A stretch of DNA of 64,000 bases from Prostheceraeus crozeri (GCA_907163375.1 CAJQUW010006162.1:124001-188000); one strand, 5' to 3'. Shown: positions 10,182 through 22,620, counted from the stretch's first letter. The notes: a model not told the origin generated them from the letters alone. Translations and numbers: made by a program.

Positions 10182-11717
10182 CTTAGCACAATTGAAAACG
10201 CACCACCTGTCAAATCCGTCAAATTGATCGCTATACACGATTGATAAAGAATGGAGGACGCATTCTAACCGACATAGATATCTGTGCTACGGCCCGACGG
10301 CGGTCAGGGGTCTAATGACATGATTGACAGCTAATGTAAATGAATAGGACAAACTTTTAGTGATTAAGAAAAGAAATTATTAAACATAACATCTATACTT
10401 GTACAAGTTAATAGCGGGTATAACCTCCGCGAGCAGTCAATAAGGCACTGATTCGTCGCGGCATTCTGAGGACGAGCCGTCTCAGAAAATTTTGAGGAAT
10501 TTGTTGCCAAACTGCAACCACTGTCTCTTGTAATTCACGCAGTGTTTGCGGAGGCGGGTCCCGCTGCTGAACTTGGCGCTTCAGATAATCCCACACGTGC
10601 TCGATCGGGTTCATGTCCGGCGACCTTGATGGCCAGCGAAGAGTCCGCATCCCTAAGTTTTCCTTCAGCTGCGTCACATTGTATGCACGATGCGAAGGTG
10701 CGTTATCATCTTGCAGGATTCAGTTGGCCACGTCTCCGAATGTTCGAGTCGCAAATGGCAGAAGATGCGTTTGCAGCAGTTCAGCATAACGCTCACCAGT
10801 CACGTTCGTGTTGAGCACTACCAGCTCGGTCTTGCCCGTCAGGGTGATGCCTGCCCACACGTGAACGGATGGCCCCTGTTGCTGATGAGTAGGCTGGACG
10901 TGTTGCTGCAGCATCTCTTGGCGTGGCACACGCCAAACACGAATGCGGCCATCATTGCGGAACAGACGAAACCGACTTTCGTCAGTGAAGATGATACGTC
11001 TCCATTGTGGTAGTCTCCAGTGAACTCGTTGCATCGCCCACCGCTCTCTTCGTGCCACATGCGCAGGTGTTAATCTGGGGCGATCGGTTAATCCTTGAGC
11101 GAAGTCCTTGCTCTCGAAGCCGATTTCTTATGGTGCCCGAGCTCAGGATGTTGCCTCGGCGACTTCTTTCGCCCCACATCAGTCGTAGCAGAGTTGCGGG
11201 GAGTGTGGGATTGCCTCGCACCATTCTGAGCAATCGCCGGTCAGCTCTGGTAGTTGTGTGACGAACTGCAACAACGCCAGCATGTGCCACGGTACCATTT
11301 GCTCTCGCTTTCTTGAGAAGTCGGGCAATCGTCGTATGCGAACGACCGAAATGTCGTCCGACTGCCCGAAGGGACATTCCAGCGTCAAGCATGCCAATAG
11401 CACGCCATCTTTCGGCATCAGACATTTGACGCACCATCTTAAGATTTTTCACAAAACCGTCATTTCCCATAATAAGTCGTTAATTTTATACTTCATGATC
11501 GAAATTCAATTTGAAAACATGCTTGCTAAGTAATTCGGTAATAATAATGCTTGCTTCAGTAATTCAGTCTGAACAATTACGCAATCCCACCACCAGACCG
11601 CCGTCGTGCAGATATCTATGTCAATTAGCGTGCGTCCTTCAATCCATATTCAATCGAAGCGATTTACTTCGAATTAGCTGGATTTGACAGGTGGTGCGTT
11701 TTCAATTGTGCTAAGTG
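10182..11717 (-). mobile_element. Tc1-like DNA transposon
   Basis: Terminal inverted repeats of about 140 bp begin CACTTAGCACAATTGAAAAC, are mirrored at the right end, and are flanked by TA (10180-10181 and 11718-11719), the classic Tc1/mariner target duplication. The 1536-bp length is typical of Tc1. The only gene inside is a minus-strand transposase. Its GC content and codon use differ from the AT-rich surroundings, in keeping with a horizontally mobile family. TIRs are similar but not identical, so the copy is of moderate age. Confidence 0.92.
10408..11470 (-). pseudogene. Tc1 transposase (DD34E), broken
   Basis: The gene would encode the cut-and-paste transposase that binds the TIRs and moves the element. 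The N-terminal part (11470 down to about 11080) has paired-like helix-turn-helix DNA-binding regions: MSLRAVGRHFGRSHTTIARL and the following RADRRLLRMVRGNP. The probable start is the MVRQMSDAERWRAIG methionine, a little inside the longest frame. The catalytic core follows: IFTDESRF with the first Asp (about 10960), QDDNAPSH with the second Asp (about 10707), and SPDMNPIEHVW with the Glu, 34 residues after the second Asp, giving DD34E. Two lesions are visible. A frameshift near 11080 separates the HTH part from the core, and a TGA at 10720-10722 stands where Trp is expected. The catalytic residues themselves remain. It is not functional as it stands. Confidence 0.92.
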
Positions 11718-12008
11718 TATATGCAATCTATTGAATGTGTTGGCATTCTCAAATGCTGTTGTTTTGATGTGTGAAATTTAACACCTGGATTGTCGAGAAC
11801 ATGTATTAATTCGTAAGTTTCCGCAAGTCGATGAATACAATTCTGCATATGTAATCTGCTTTATCATCTGTGTCATTGCGTAATGTTGTTATTCGTGCAT
11901 TTCCATGTTTTTTCATGCAAATTAGTTCAACTAACATAGTGATGCAATAAATGCATGCATGTGATTACAGGCAAATTCTAATTCCGTGAGTTTTTTAATG
12001 CACATTTA
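11718..12008. other. No recognisable feature
   Basis: Short spacer. An isolated TTCTAATTCCGTGAG at about 11978-11993 resembles the end of MITE family C. Confidence 0.3.
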
Positions 12009-12072
12009 GTCCGGCAGCCAGAGCGAGTTTCTGCAGGGAACAAGGCCGAAAGTGAGACTTTCACAGAATGAT
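12009..12072 (+). mobile_element. Solo terminus of foldback MITE family A
   Basis: The 64 bp from GTCCGGCAGCCAGAGCGAG to CACAGAATGAT match the left end of the element at 556-1276 closely and are preceded by TA. No matching right arm follows within several kilobases. It is a solo end, left by deletion or by a new, shorter derivative. Confidence 0.75.
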
Positions 12073-13967
12073 GTCTGTCTGGCTATCCATGATCTCAGTA
12101 ACGAGCACCCGAACATTGCAATTATCCCAGCTGTTGAAAGAGTGAATAGAAACATCGTTTTAACCTCTTCAAGCAAATTTCATTGAGAAGTCACATTGCA
12201 AACAAATCTCTCGATTCCTGGTCATTCAAGAATCCCGCGATTAATCGTGCGCAATCGATTAACAGCTCCCGCCATTGTGCTGTAGTCCTTTGTTATTATA
12301 GACTGTCGGATTTCTGGGGTATGTAACTTATGATGGAGCTTGTCGCAGCTAGTGTGTAACATACTGTCTTGCCCTTTAAAATGTACAAGTCGGAAACTTT
12401 TTATGTGGATGATTACCGTTTTTATGATTAACTGATCTCAAGTCATGACTTCATGTGATTTAAATACTATTTTCCGTTATTGTTTGTCAAGAAATTTATC
12501 TTATATTTTTTTCGTTTTCAACTGCATGTGGAGTTATGCATGCAGTGTTTTGACTTATTTAAATAATGGTCTATCGATTGGATATTGATGAAATTCTTAA
12601 AAAGAGATCATGCATTTCTACACTTAATTTGTAAATGCTTCGAAATCCAAGTACCTTTTGTCATGTTTATTGTCTAAATTTAAGATTTACATATCCAAAA
12701 TGCCGACGTTAATGCGTGAAACCCAAATTATAGCAGATTGTGCGAAAATCGATTCAATGACAAAACAAACATTGGAAAATATTTCCTCTCTTAATTGCAC
12801 AATCAGTCTTAGTATCATTTATAGGAGCCTGAAATCCCGGGGTTTGGGAATTTCCCCTAGTTGTACTGTAATCCCCACAAGATGCCATGTGTTGCATTAT
12901 CCTGCACCGCTTCGTTCATACGGTCAGTCATTTTCCTTCGAATTTTAAACTTGAGAGACTTTTGACACAGGGATTCGTTTCATACCATGAACAGGAAATT
13001 GAGGCTGACACATTGAGGCTTCAGAGTTTCACAATATAATTTTGTATTCTCAACCATTTCATTTGCAACAGTGGGGAAACAATATCTATCTTTGACACTG
13101 AAGGAATGCAACTTTGACAGTTAGATACTTCTAATTTCAACTTCCAATCAGACAGTAACGAAATTTGACTAAATAAGCCACTGAATGGAACGATACTACT
13201 CTTTAATTGACGCAGTTAGCTCGAAGTTCGATACATGATGAATCCGGATCCATTCGTTAAGTTAGCGACTATTAACTATGTGAATGACAAATTACCTTTA
13301 GAGGGTCTGACGTTGGTTGATGTGCGTGATAGATGCATATTATTTTGCAACTAAGCATCCAAATATTTACTCATCAGTATTTCTATCTGAAATCTTTGAT
13401 CCATTTATCTTCATTTCCATTGGATTCAACGTTTTATCTGAATCGGTTTGATCCGCGAAATGATTATCTTTTAATTGAAATGTTCATGCAAACATTTTTC
13501 ACATTTCAGAGTTTTAAGACTACTCAAGTGTGAGTCGATGGAATTAAATTTCTTCGTTAAGATTTTCTCAGATAATTACTTGGCTCAATTTATCTCAAAC
13601 TTTTTCCTCGAAATTGTCAACTGGCATTTTTTTATAAATAACGACACATTTATTTGAATATAATTCACCTTATGGGTAAGGGAATATAATATATATTATA
13701 GGTAAGGCATGATAACAAACTTGTCTCATTTGAGCATTTTCAGTGAACGCGGAATTTCTTGTAAAGAAACTATAATCAAATTTGCGGTTATACCGTGAAT
13801 ATCTGCCAGTCGGATTTCTATGAACAGAGAATTTGCCTGTAACTGACGACTTTTGCATTGATAGGTAGTCACAGTTGTGCACATTCGCAAACGTTCTACT
13901 GCTTCAAACGGTAGCATTTTTATGAGTCTTCTGTGCAGGCATCGAAGAGACAGAGACTATGCTACTG
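12073..13967. other. No recognisable feature
   Basis: AT-rich DNA with short frames (for example 12658-12948 and 13333-13533 on the plus strand) that show no similarity, splice context or repeated copies in the window. Confidence 0.35.
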
Positions 13968-14241
13968 CACTGTAAACTGTATGACACTAAGTTAGGCACG
14001 AAGCCGAAATTTCGTACCAGTTAGCGCCTAGCTAGCGCCGTTCTAGTGCCTCGAGGCACCAGTAGGCGCCACTAGGCACTAATAGGCACCAAACCAAATA
14101 TTTGCTTATCCAATGAAATCCAAGAAAAAATCAATGGGCACGAACTCGGCACTATGAACTTCGTGCCTTGTGTTGGTTAGAATTGATGCTTAAATTTCGT
14201 GCCTAATTTAAGCGAAATTTCGTGCCCTGGAGTTTACAGTG
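13968..14241 (-). mobile_element. MITE family E, copy 1
   Basis: A 274-bp element starting CACTGTAAACTG and ending AGTTTACAGTG. The interior is rich in short GGCAC/GTGCC words (TTAGGCACGAAG, TAGGCACC, TTCGTGCC). It is an inverted copy of those at 26068-26327 and 60295-60577. No coding capacity. The TA target site is clear only for the 26068 copy. Confidence 0.85.
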
Positions 14242-16559
14242 TAGGCTTACCTATATAAATTCGAAATCTCAGATCCAGCCAAATGAGCGGTTGAAGGATA
14301 GAGACATTTGCAACTTTGTAACTTTGTAATTACCGATTGGCAAGACATTAACAATAATTATCAGAATTGATCAGAACTATATCACTGACCTGATCAAGCC
14401 AGATGTTTGTGTTGAGCACCTGATTCCGTTCATCCTGAAAGGAGAAAAGACAACTCATTATATCACGGGAATATGTTTTCATCTTCAAACATTCATTTCA
14501 TTTCCATTATGGTTGAGACAGAAACTTCTTTTACTTGACAAGTGCTCACATGAAGCGGCTAGAGTCGAAATCTGCAATTTTATCGACAGTAATTTTCCCA
14601 ATTATCACAAAGCCCACCCGTTTCAGATACGCATATGCATCGAGTTTTCCGCTGACATCAACATTTCATGCAGGGAGGGTAAACAAAGGTGACCAGATTC
14701 TTTTACTGAAACCAGGATACCTTGCAAAGCTGGAGATGCGGCCTATTACAGTTTCTTTCATCTGCACAAGGCTTCACAAAAATGTCAAGATAAACAACGA
14801 AATTTGGAGCACCTTCACTGGAAGAGTTTTCCTTGATAATTTGCATGATAATTCGTGCTCTACAAATCTCTCACTCAACGCACAAGCATGATCTCCAAAA
14901 TTCGACATCACATATTTTCAATTATCAACATTGTTAGAGTCGATGATTTCTGCCTTTTCGATAATGCTTCGGTTTTGATTCCTGCCATGACAACTTATTA
15001 AACATTGATTTTATAGTCAATGGAGCAAATCCAGGATGAATCTACGTAATATTTTACATGCACACGTGTGTTCAAACTGCATTCTTGAAACATGTGTTAC
15101 GGTATATAGATGATTTTGACATCACTTCGAAAGTTTTGTATCAGATTTCTATGTTGGATTTTAAATTCTTCGTTTAATCATCGCTGGTGAAATTTCGAAA
15201 TTCCAATCGATGAAATTCCTTTTCTAATGAACTTTCCGTTCGATGGTTAGCGTTCATACACTGCTACTCATAAACACAATGTAAGCAATATCTTGTGCAT
15301 TTTATGAATTCCTCAGAATGGGCTCAATGCTCACCTCTTTTGAATATACAAGTATAAAACTAAGACGGCACAGGCTGATGTTTCGTAAGCTGGGAAAATG
15401 ATTTGATAATCAAAAGATTGCTAACAGCCACATAGAAATGCTTCTATATAGAGCTCCTAAATGTCAATTTTTGTATTTCAAGCCTTTCAGGGGCTATGTT
15501 CATGTGTTTGCGGGTAGTCAATAGCACAATTAATACGAAGGCCGAGTAATATGGAGGTTGGGCATGTATTCGGATCATTTGACACAGAATTGTGTGTTAT
15601 GAATCAGTGCAGTAAGAACTTCAACACGCGAATTACACGAAAAAAACACAGTTAATTTTCTCAGTGTTGTTTCTCTCTGCCACGGGTAGCAGCTATTCCA
15701 ACGTAGTGATATCTGTGATAGTTGACTATTCACTCCGATTTCCATGATGTTGTTTAGTGATGCTGACATTTCTTTCATTTATCAAGTTTCCTAGTTTTAA
15801 TAACTACAACAATAACTTGCAACAATAGTAAACTCAACAGAGTCACCTGTCTGATGCTTGTCTTCATTCATGAGAGCAATAAAACTGACAGCTTGCATTA
15901 AAAAGTTGCTAATTTTCGTCCCGGCACTGTATACTTGTGCGTTTTAGTTCTATGGTATCATTCGATGACTGCGTTATCTTTGTCAATTTTGAATTCTTAG
16001 TTTAGTTGATTCGAATCATGCACAACCAATTTTGTTGTTGAACTATTATTTCTCCGTGTTTGTCACAAAGTTTCAAGAAACGGGTTTTTTGCAGTTCCAA
16101 GAAGATAATACAAGATCACTAACTTTTTGTGATTAAACATTTGGCGAATCTGCTGTTTTCCTTTTGATTGGTCAAAGGACAGATCCTAAAAAGCATTAGC
16201 AGGTGAAAGCTGCCCACAAATTTACTCAGCTTTGGCAGCAATCATGATTTTAATATGCATTTTTTAATTCGAATTTTGCTGACTGATTCTATCTACTATT
16301 TTTCACTTTTCTTGGCTTTTTCTTCCAATCTGCTTCCCATCACTAATGATTTTTCTTTTATTCATATTTGACTTTGATTTCGCCATTAAAACTGACAATA
16401 TTTATCAGTTAAATTTACATTTTAGAAAGTGTCCTAACTGCCTCGCATTGAAAAGTAAGAGACATCTTTCTCCACAGATTTCCTGTATAAGTGGTTTAAT
16501 GATGTGATTAAAGTTATTCAGATGTGTCATTCGCAGAGAAAATGAATTTTTGGATATTC
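14242..16559. other. Gene-free stretch
   Basis: No confident gene. A plus frame at 14535-14891 contains FPIITKPTR, which resembles a conserved segment of LINE endonuclease proteins, but nothing around it supports that. The rest is AT-rich and unassigned. Confidence 0.3.
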
Positions 16560-17660
16560 AACTGAACTTTCAAAGCCGAAAATCGGTATCAACGTTGTGG
16601 CAGGAGATGTATATTTCTCGACGGTTTCTGATGTATTTTTGTATGAAATTTTCGGAAATCATAGTTTAAAAATCATGAATGTTTTCGGAATCATGGTCAA
16701 GAAATTTACGAATTTTCAAAATGGTGGACAGAAGAACCGAAACTGAATTCTGTTGCTGGATTAAAAAAATTCCGAATTATTTTGTCCGAAGTTTCCTATG
16801 TAATTTGACCCACTCTCTTCAAATATAATTGTCAAAAAATGATGCGATTTGCCCTTTTCGAGAAAATGACGAAAATTCAAAATGGCGGACGGAAAAACCG
16901 AAACTACATTCTGGGACTGTTTTGAAAAATGTCCCATCTATTTCGCAATCAGTTTCCTTTGTAGTTTGAGCTGTTCTTTTCAAATGTAATTGCTAGAAAA
17001 TCATGCGATTAGCAATTTTCAGGAAAATAGCTAGAATTCAAAATGGCGGACATGAAGCCGAAACTTCATCCCGAGGTTAGATTGGAAAAAGTCTCAATTA
17101 TTTCGTCAAAAGCTCTCTAAGCCGTTTGACACGCTCTTTTCAGTTATCACTGTTGGAATATCGTGCGACTTTGCACTTTTCGAGAAGCAAGAAAAATTCA
17201 AAATGGCGGGCATCAAATCGAAACAGCAGTCTGGGGCTCGGCTAATATGTATTATGCATCAACAACAAGTCTTGGAGGTCCTAATAGGTTCTCAAAATTT
17301 CTTGGAAGTGTCGTGTTCGCTTGTGTACAGCCCAAAATATGTGACTCAGTGGTCTGTATCAGATCAATGAGACCTCCAAGACTTGTTATTGATGCATAGT
17401 GAATTTCTAATCCAACCCCAGAATAAAGTTTCGGCTTCATGTCCGCAATTTTGAATTCTAGTTATTTTCTTGAAAATTGCTAATCGCATGATTTTCTAGC
17501 AATTATATTTGAGAAGAACGGGTCAAACTACATAGGAAACCGTTTGCGAAATAGATGGGAAATTCTTCACTACAGTCCCAGAATGAAGTTTCGGTTCTTC
17601 TGACCACCATTTTTAATTTTTTTCTCAAAAAGATCTAGTTGTATGTATTTTTAAACCATG
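16560..17660. repeat. ~161-bp tandem array ending in a palindrome
   Basis: The motif TTCAAAATGG(C/T)GGAC plus a following CCGAAAC recurs at about 16715, 16876, 17038 and 17197, a period near 161 bp. Each unit also carries a TTTTCGAGAAAA-like and a GCGATTTG-like segment. From about 17245 the order reverses: AACAAGTCTTGGAGGTC (about 17260) is mirrored by GACCTCCAAGACTTGTT (about 17370). Inverted versions of the unit follow near 17450 and 17610. The result is several direct units facing about two inverted units across a ~100-bp centre near 17320. Small frames (17163-17399 +, 17252-17440 -) are products of this palindrome. Confidence 0.8.
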
Positions 17661-17694
17661 ATTTTTTTATTTCATCGAAATGATTCTATATAAG

Positions 17695-17825
17695 CAGAAA
17701 TGACAATGACCTCGAATCCATTCAATTTCCACTGATAAGCTGCCGTTGCCCTCCCATTATCAACTACGAGAAGCTTCCATTGTTTGGGTACCGTTGTCAT
17801 GACGACGGATGTCCACAATGTAGAA
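17695..17825 (+). repeat. Dispersed repeat family D, copy 2
   Basis: Related to 7735-7862: it starts GAAATGACAATGACC and ends near CCGTTGTCATGACG. It adjoins the right end of the palindromic array, so it could belong to the same larger element. Confidence 0.45.
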
Positions 17826-18147
17826 TTGTTTTCAGTCTGCATGTGCGTTGAAGTACATTCATATCATAGAACGTCGGATTTCTATGTTAATGGTGATAAT
17901 TTTTAAAATGCCTTCGCCAATGATATTTTTTGCTGTAATTTCTAATAACAAATATAGCTCCTTTTCCGGCGCATTCCATAGTTCTGCCATATATCCGTAA
18001 CAAGTAGGATTTACCAGAGCGGTCGATTTTCTAAATGAGAATGCTGTTGAAAATTGACTGCGTGTGTCAATAATTGATGCAAGTTCTTCATGTACAATTC
18101 AATCAGATGGTTCCTAAATGCTTTGCTTTGTGACATAGAATGGATTA

Positions 18148-18594
18148 TTGAGACAATTTCTTGACAGGTGCAAGTTACTCATACATTGCGGATCGTTGAG
18201 TTCTGATGATGTAGATGATGATGGTAATGGGCGTAGGCCGGTGTTCAGCAGTGAATCAGAAGAGAACAACAACTCGCCTGCGGACTGGCTGGTGGAGCAA
18301 ATTGCTGTATGGAAGCAAAGTTGCGCATGCAAGCAACTTATACTGTCAGATTTGGCCGGCTTGCTTCCTCTGTGCTTCTCTAGAACTACAATGATGACTT
18401 GCTACTCCTCTATCGAAGTTTTGATCAGCCAAAACAACTGCAAGACACTCAATAGGCAGTTTTATGATGCACTGCAACCACTATCGTCTATGACTTCAAC
18501 ACCATTAGCCTACATTGCACATCACGACTTGAGGAAGAGCGCAGAAGCAAGGATAACGGAACTATACATCGACGTCTGCTTACATACAGTCTAA
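18148..18594 (+). CDS. Unrecognised 148-codon open frame, candidate host exon
   Basis: I do not recognise this protein. The frame is open for 447 bp in a region where most frames close much sooner. It contains an acidic stretch (SSDDVDDDGNG then SSESEEN, about residues 18-42) followed by mixed helical-looking sequence with several Cys and Leu residues. Just inside its start, TTTCTTGACAG at about 18158-18168 would serve as a splice acceptor, so if real the exon would begin about 18169 and the upstream ATG would be intronic. It could be a terminal coding exon, since the frame ends with TAA at 18592-18594. It has no repeat copies in the window. An accidental frame remains quite possible. Confidence 0.3.
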   Translation: MRQFLDRCKLLIHCGSLSSDDVDDDGNGRRPVFSSESEENNNSPADWLVEQIAVWKQSCACKQLILSDLAGLLPLCFSRTTMMTCYSSIEVLISQNNCKTLNRQFYDALQPLSSMTSTPLAYIAHHDLRKSAEARITELYIDVCLHTV

Positions 18595-18599
18595 AAACT

Positions 18600-19835
18600 T
18601 GCGTCGACAAACATGATACAGACATCTACATGCATATACAGAGAGTCAGGCATGGATACCTACAAGCGCACATAAAGAGTAAAAGGACACCTGGCCCTGC
18701 TTCCTAAGACAAACTCGTCGTTAATCAAGATAAATGAACAAATTAATGCCACATCGGTGTGTCTGCTTTTCATTCTGGAAATTTATATTGCCATACATCT
18801 TGCATTGCCTCTGCCATAAATGAACGAAGTGTCATGTGAAACACGAGACACCAGACATCGAGTTTTTTAAGTAACATAGACATTGAGTTCAAGTAAAGGT
18901 GGAAGCATGAAAAGCTATGCGGTATTATATTTCCTGCATCATATTGAGTTCTTGCACTAGTGCGAGCAATTGCAATGATATCTCAATGCGTTCAATACAT
19001 AGATTGTCGATGCAAGAACCACTTTTTAAATACACAGATAAAACTTCGAAGAACTGCAATGTCATGCTGGAAACGAATTTTAATGAATCCTATTTCTATG
19101 TTAATGAAAGTAGCTTGGCGGCGAACAGGTTGAAGAAAGAAGATGGAGCAAATTTGCCTCATAAGTGCATGTGTGTCCCAAAAAAAGACGACCACCGTCA
19201 AATTGAAAATATGATCGACATTTCCCGAACTTACTTTATCAATTTGTCCTCAGTTTCAATTTTAACCTTATTTTGCTAATGAACGACTGGGTGAATGTCT
19301 CACTGCTTCAAAAAGAACAGAAAATTGTCCAAAAGCCAAAATTCTTGGCATTCCTCGATAAAATATTTGCTTATCGTTGTCAAATACTCGCATCTTATCA
19401 AACAACAGAAAACTCGAGAATGTCAATACATCGACGCTGTAAAGACAGGAAAAACAAATTGAAACAGTCAAACTGAACAAATTTAATTAATTAAACAACT
19501 TTAACAAACATGTGACTTGAAATCTTCTTCCGAATGTGGAGTTTAGCGAAGGATTTGCTACTTCGGTCTTACTATAATGCTGCTCCATACTTTGAAGTTG
19601 TAGCCTTGCATTTAGCCGTAATTTACTTGCTCCTTAACTGATGCATCTTCGACGAAAAGTGACTTAACGGTTGAAAGCGGAAACTTTAGGAAAGGTTTAG
19701 GAGAGGTCTGTGCGCGTTTTCAAATTGAGGAATGATCAAAATCGAACTTATCGAGTCATTGTCAAAATCAGAGAAGTCCAGCACTCAGTGACAATAAAGT
19801 ACTAGAACGGACATGCACATAGAAAACAATGCTAC
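18600..19835. other. Gene-free stretch
   Basis: A plus frame at 18917-19279 (120 codons) is open but shows no similarity, compositional signal or splice context. Nothing else is supported. Confidence 0.3.
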
Positions 19836-19960
19836 GTCGTGGAAGTGTTGCCATGACAACCGTATCTAAACGATGGCAGCCTCCATTGGCTGACAATAGG
19901 AAGGTAGCGATATATTGCTTGCCCTTTGAAAATATTCGAGGCTTTCATCGCTTCTCTTAA
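19836..19960 (-). repeat. Dispersed repeat family D, inverted copy
   Basis: Read on the minus strand it aligns with 7735-7862 through TTTTCAAAG, CTTCCTATTGT, CGGTTGTCATG and CCACGACG. The minus frame 19832-20065 overlaps it and is probably not a gene. Confidence 0.5.
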
Positions 19961-20779
19961 AATGTAAAACATGCTTTTGATAAAATGATTTACAATAGGA
20001 AGGTATTCTACAATTTGCAAATATTGGCAGGTCTCATCAATGTGATTGCACTCAAGATCCATCAAGTTTGACTTAGTTTGGTTGAAACATCATCAGTAAA
20101 CAATAGGCGTTCTTTCTAACTTGAACAAAGTTAAAAGTAAGATATCTATGTTTGGGAAGTTTTTCAGAGAAGACAAACTTTGAGACTTGGCAGGCGGACT
20201 TTCAATTCGTTGTCAGCAGCGTGGTTTCTGTGTGCGGAAGACCATCGTTTTGTTTGATATACACTTCCGTTATAGTAATGGTATTGGGAAAATGACTATT
20301 TTTGCACAGGAAATGCATGACCTCGAAACTGCAGCTGAGGTGTCAAAACATTCATAAAAACGTGTTTCAGCCACCATTTGGATAGAAGGATGGTGGTTAT
20401 TTCCATGAAGCGAAGCAACATTAAAACACATATGAAGTGATATGCAAGAAAGAAATGAGGAGTACAGGAAATCTTGATGTGATGGACCAGCTCGCCTCTA
20501 GCAAAATTCACGTTCGTTTTGCCATTTTTATCAGCATAATATTTTATTAAAATTGATCTATGAATTATGTCATACCATAGACATCAAATAGAATACATGA
20601 GATCATATGCGATCTTAAAATATCGTGCTTTCATCAAATTAAGTTTAATCCTCATAGTCCTAACAGAAAGTACAACGCAATTTTCCTTAATCAGCGTTTT
20701 GATGGAGTTTTGGTTCAGTTATGAATTGTACTTCTGGTTGTTGAATAGGATGCATGATGGAATTATTGTATTTTACTTA

Positions 20780-20826
20780 ATATTTATTGAAACAATATTT
20801 CGGAGCTACAACTCCATTGTCAAGTT
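20780..20826 (-). ncRNA. Hammerhead-like PLE tail signature
   Basis: On the minus strand: CTTGACAAT, then the hairpin GGAG-TTGTAG-CTCC, then GAAAT. The arrangement core, stem II, GAAA matches the other PLE-like tails in the window. The following AATAAATA stretch looks like a degenerate 3' end. No PLE coding sequence adjoins. Confidence 0.5.
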
Positions 20827-20839
20827 ATACACGATAATG

Positions 20840-21372
20840 CTTTAATTCGACCATCACAAGAACGACCAACGAGGGCGCTTGACATCGATTTCGAGTTTTA
20901 TGACACCGTCGGGTGCACCTTCTACCTAACTTGAGGTATGGCTCCAGGGGAAGGTCTGGTCTGATGCCAGCGGAGAGCAGCTCCATTGAGAGCTGGTAAA
21001 GACCGCACAACGGGATTCATTTTGGGAGCACCCAAGTTCGAGCGCACGTGCTTGATGGCTGTGTCTGGGGTAGCCATAGTTAGAGTCAGGGTTGTCTCTT
21101 GTTGTGGCCAATGACTGAGGGAGACACCTCTATAACTGGCAATATTTCCTTGAGACGCCACAGTCAGCGCTAGTCGGCACGTCCGTGATAACATGTAGGA
21201 CAGCTGACAGGGTTGGTTCTCTTGGAAGTCTGCATGACACAGATGCAAAAGGAGCTTGACCGGGACCTTCATATAAGAGCAGACTGCATTAGTATGATGA
21301 TATCTGTGATGGAATGTATATGAATGCTAGTTGTCGATGCGTGGCAGTTTGAATTTGCTGCTATTCGATGTT
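20840..21372. other. GC-rich island of unknown nature
   Basis: Base composition is clearly richer in G and C than the neighbours. The longest frame is 20922-21272 on the minus strand (116 codons); alternative frames are also open, so none stands out. It lies just beyond the 3' end of the LINE at 21373-24520 and could be the flank into which it inserted. An unrecognised exon, promoter region or old repeat are all possible. Confidence 0.3.
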
Positions 21373-21879
21373 AGTATAGTATAGTATAGTATAGTAATTG
21401 TTTATTCAAATAATTGGAAATCAAAATTTACAGATAGACATGGTCCAAGGAAAAATGAAGCTACACAAGTTACATCTACAATTAATGGTTGTGCATGCAT
21501 GTATGACACAAATGAAAAAATTGCACTACAGAGAGTCGTTATAAAGTTTAGTTAAGTAGGGAATGAAGGAATTTGCGCGACGTTGAGAGTTTATCTGACA
21601 TTGCTTCAGGTGATATGAGTAGGTAAGAACTTCTGGAAAGATGTGATGTAGGAAGTTAGCTTCGCTCTTCATGTTCATGAATGTCTTCATTGCCTTCTTT
21701 TCCTCGTCTCAGCAATGACTACCACAGATTAGCTTGTGTGCTCTTTTTAATTCTTTCGCACTTGGCCTCGTTTTTCTCGCTTCGTATGCACGCCTGGTAC
21801 AAGGATGCTCCTGAGTTGGCGGATGATGAAAAGGCGACTGCTAGCTCTCCTACAAATCCCATTTCAGATTTGGTTGGAG

Positions 21880-22620
21880 AGTAATCCTAAGGGAACTTTA
21901 GACACTGGACTATGAAGCTGTCAGTAGGGATGCCCGAAGTAGGAGACTCTTGTCCAAAGACGACCACCTTTGTCTTTTCAATATTTAATTCAAGACCGTT
22001 GCTACTACACCAGGAACTCATGTTGTTCAGCTCCGATAGGAAGACCTCTGAATAGTCACTGGAACGATTCAACGGATACAGAATAAGTATGTCGTCGGCA
22101 TGCGGAGATGTGGCTTGCGTTGTATGAGCCTAAGGACACCTTGCGGCACTCCTGATGTAACAGTGAGACTTGCGAGCACACCAGGAAAATTGTCATTGTC
22201 GAGGTGCCTCGTCACAAATTCTTGTAACTGAATGTGAGCATGAAGCCATATTGGTCTGCTCCATACAAATCGAGGACATGATCCTTAATAGAGGTAATGA
22301 CGTATTTCTCCAATATCTTCGATATTACCGGAAGCAAAGTGATAGGCTGAAAGTCGTTGGTATTTTTGGCTCTCGGTTTTGGCACAGGAATGACGTGACC
22401 AAATTTTGCTCAGGCAGGATGCCATCCTCCACTGAAAGTGCAAAAAGATGTGAGATCGGAACCACGATGTTGACAGTCCAGTTCCAGTGCTGAAGACCAG
22501 TCAGGCGGTAGAGAAAATGCACAAAATCGCTGAAGCATTGGCAGCTTGCTCCGTGTTTCAAATTCATTTACGACGCTTTTAGTTTGTCTGACCAATTCTT
22601 TTTCGCTCGAAGAATCTCAT
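21880..22620 (-). pseudogene. LINE reverse transcriptase domain (decayed)
   Basis: Encoded the RNA-dependent DNA polymerase of the LINE. Recognisable pieces on the minus strand are RAKKNWSDKLKAS in the linker (about 22590), VPKPRAKN-type and TFSYKNL-like segments, GVPQGV (about 22150), HADDILILYP with the catalytic Asp pair (about 22095), and ELNNMSSWCSSNGLELNIEK followed by KTKVVVFGQ (about 22040-21950). The pieces lie in different frames, with several frameshifts and stops. The thumb and C-terminal segments toward 21400 are not recognisable. Confidence 0.8.

Noticed and set aside
14535-14891. FPIITKPTR in a 118-codon frame as LINE endonuclease
   Set aside because: Only one nine-residue resemblance; no neighbouring endonuclease or reverse transcriptase motif in any frame.
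18917-19279. 120-codon frame as a gene
   Set aside because: No similarity, no splice context, composition like the background.
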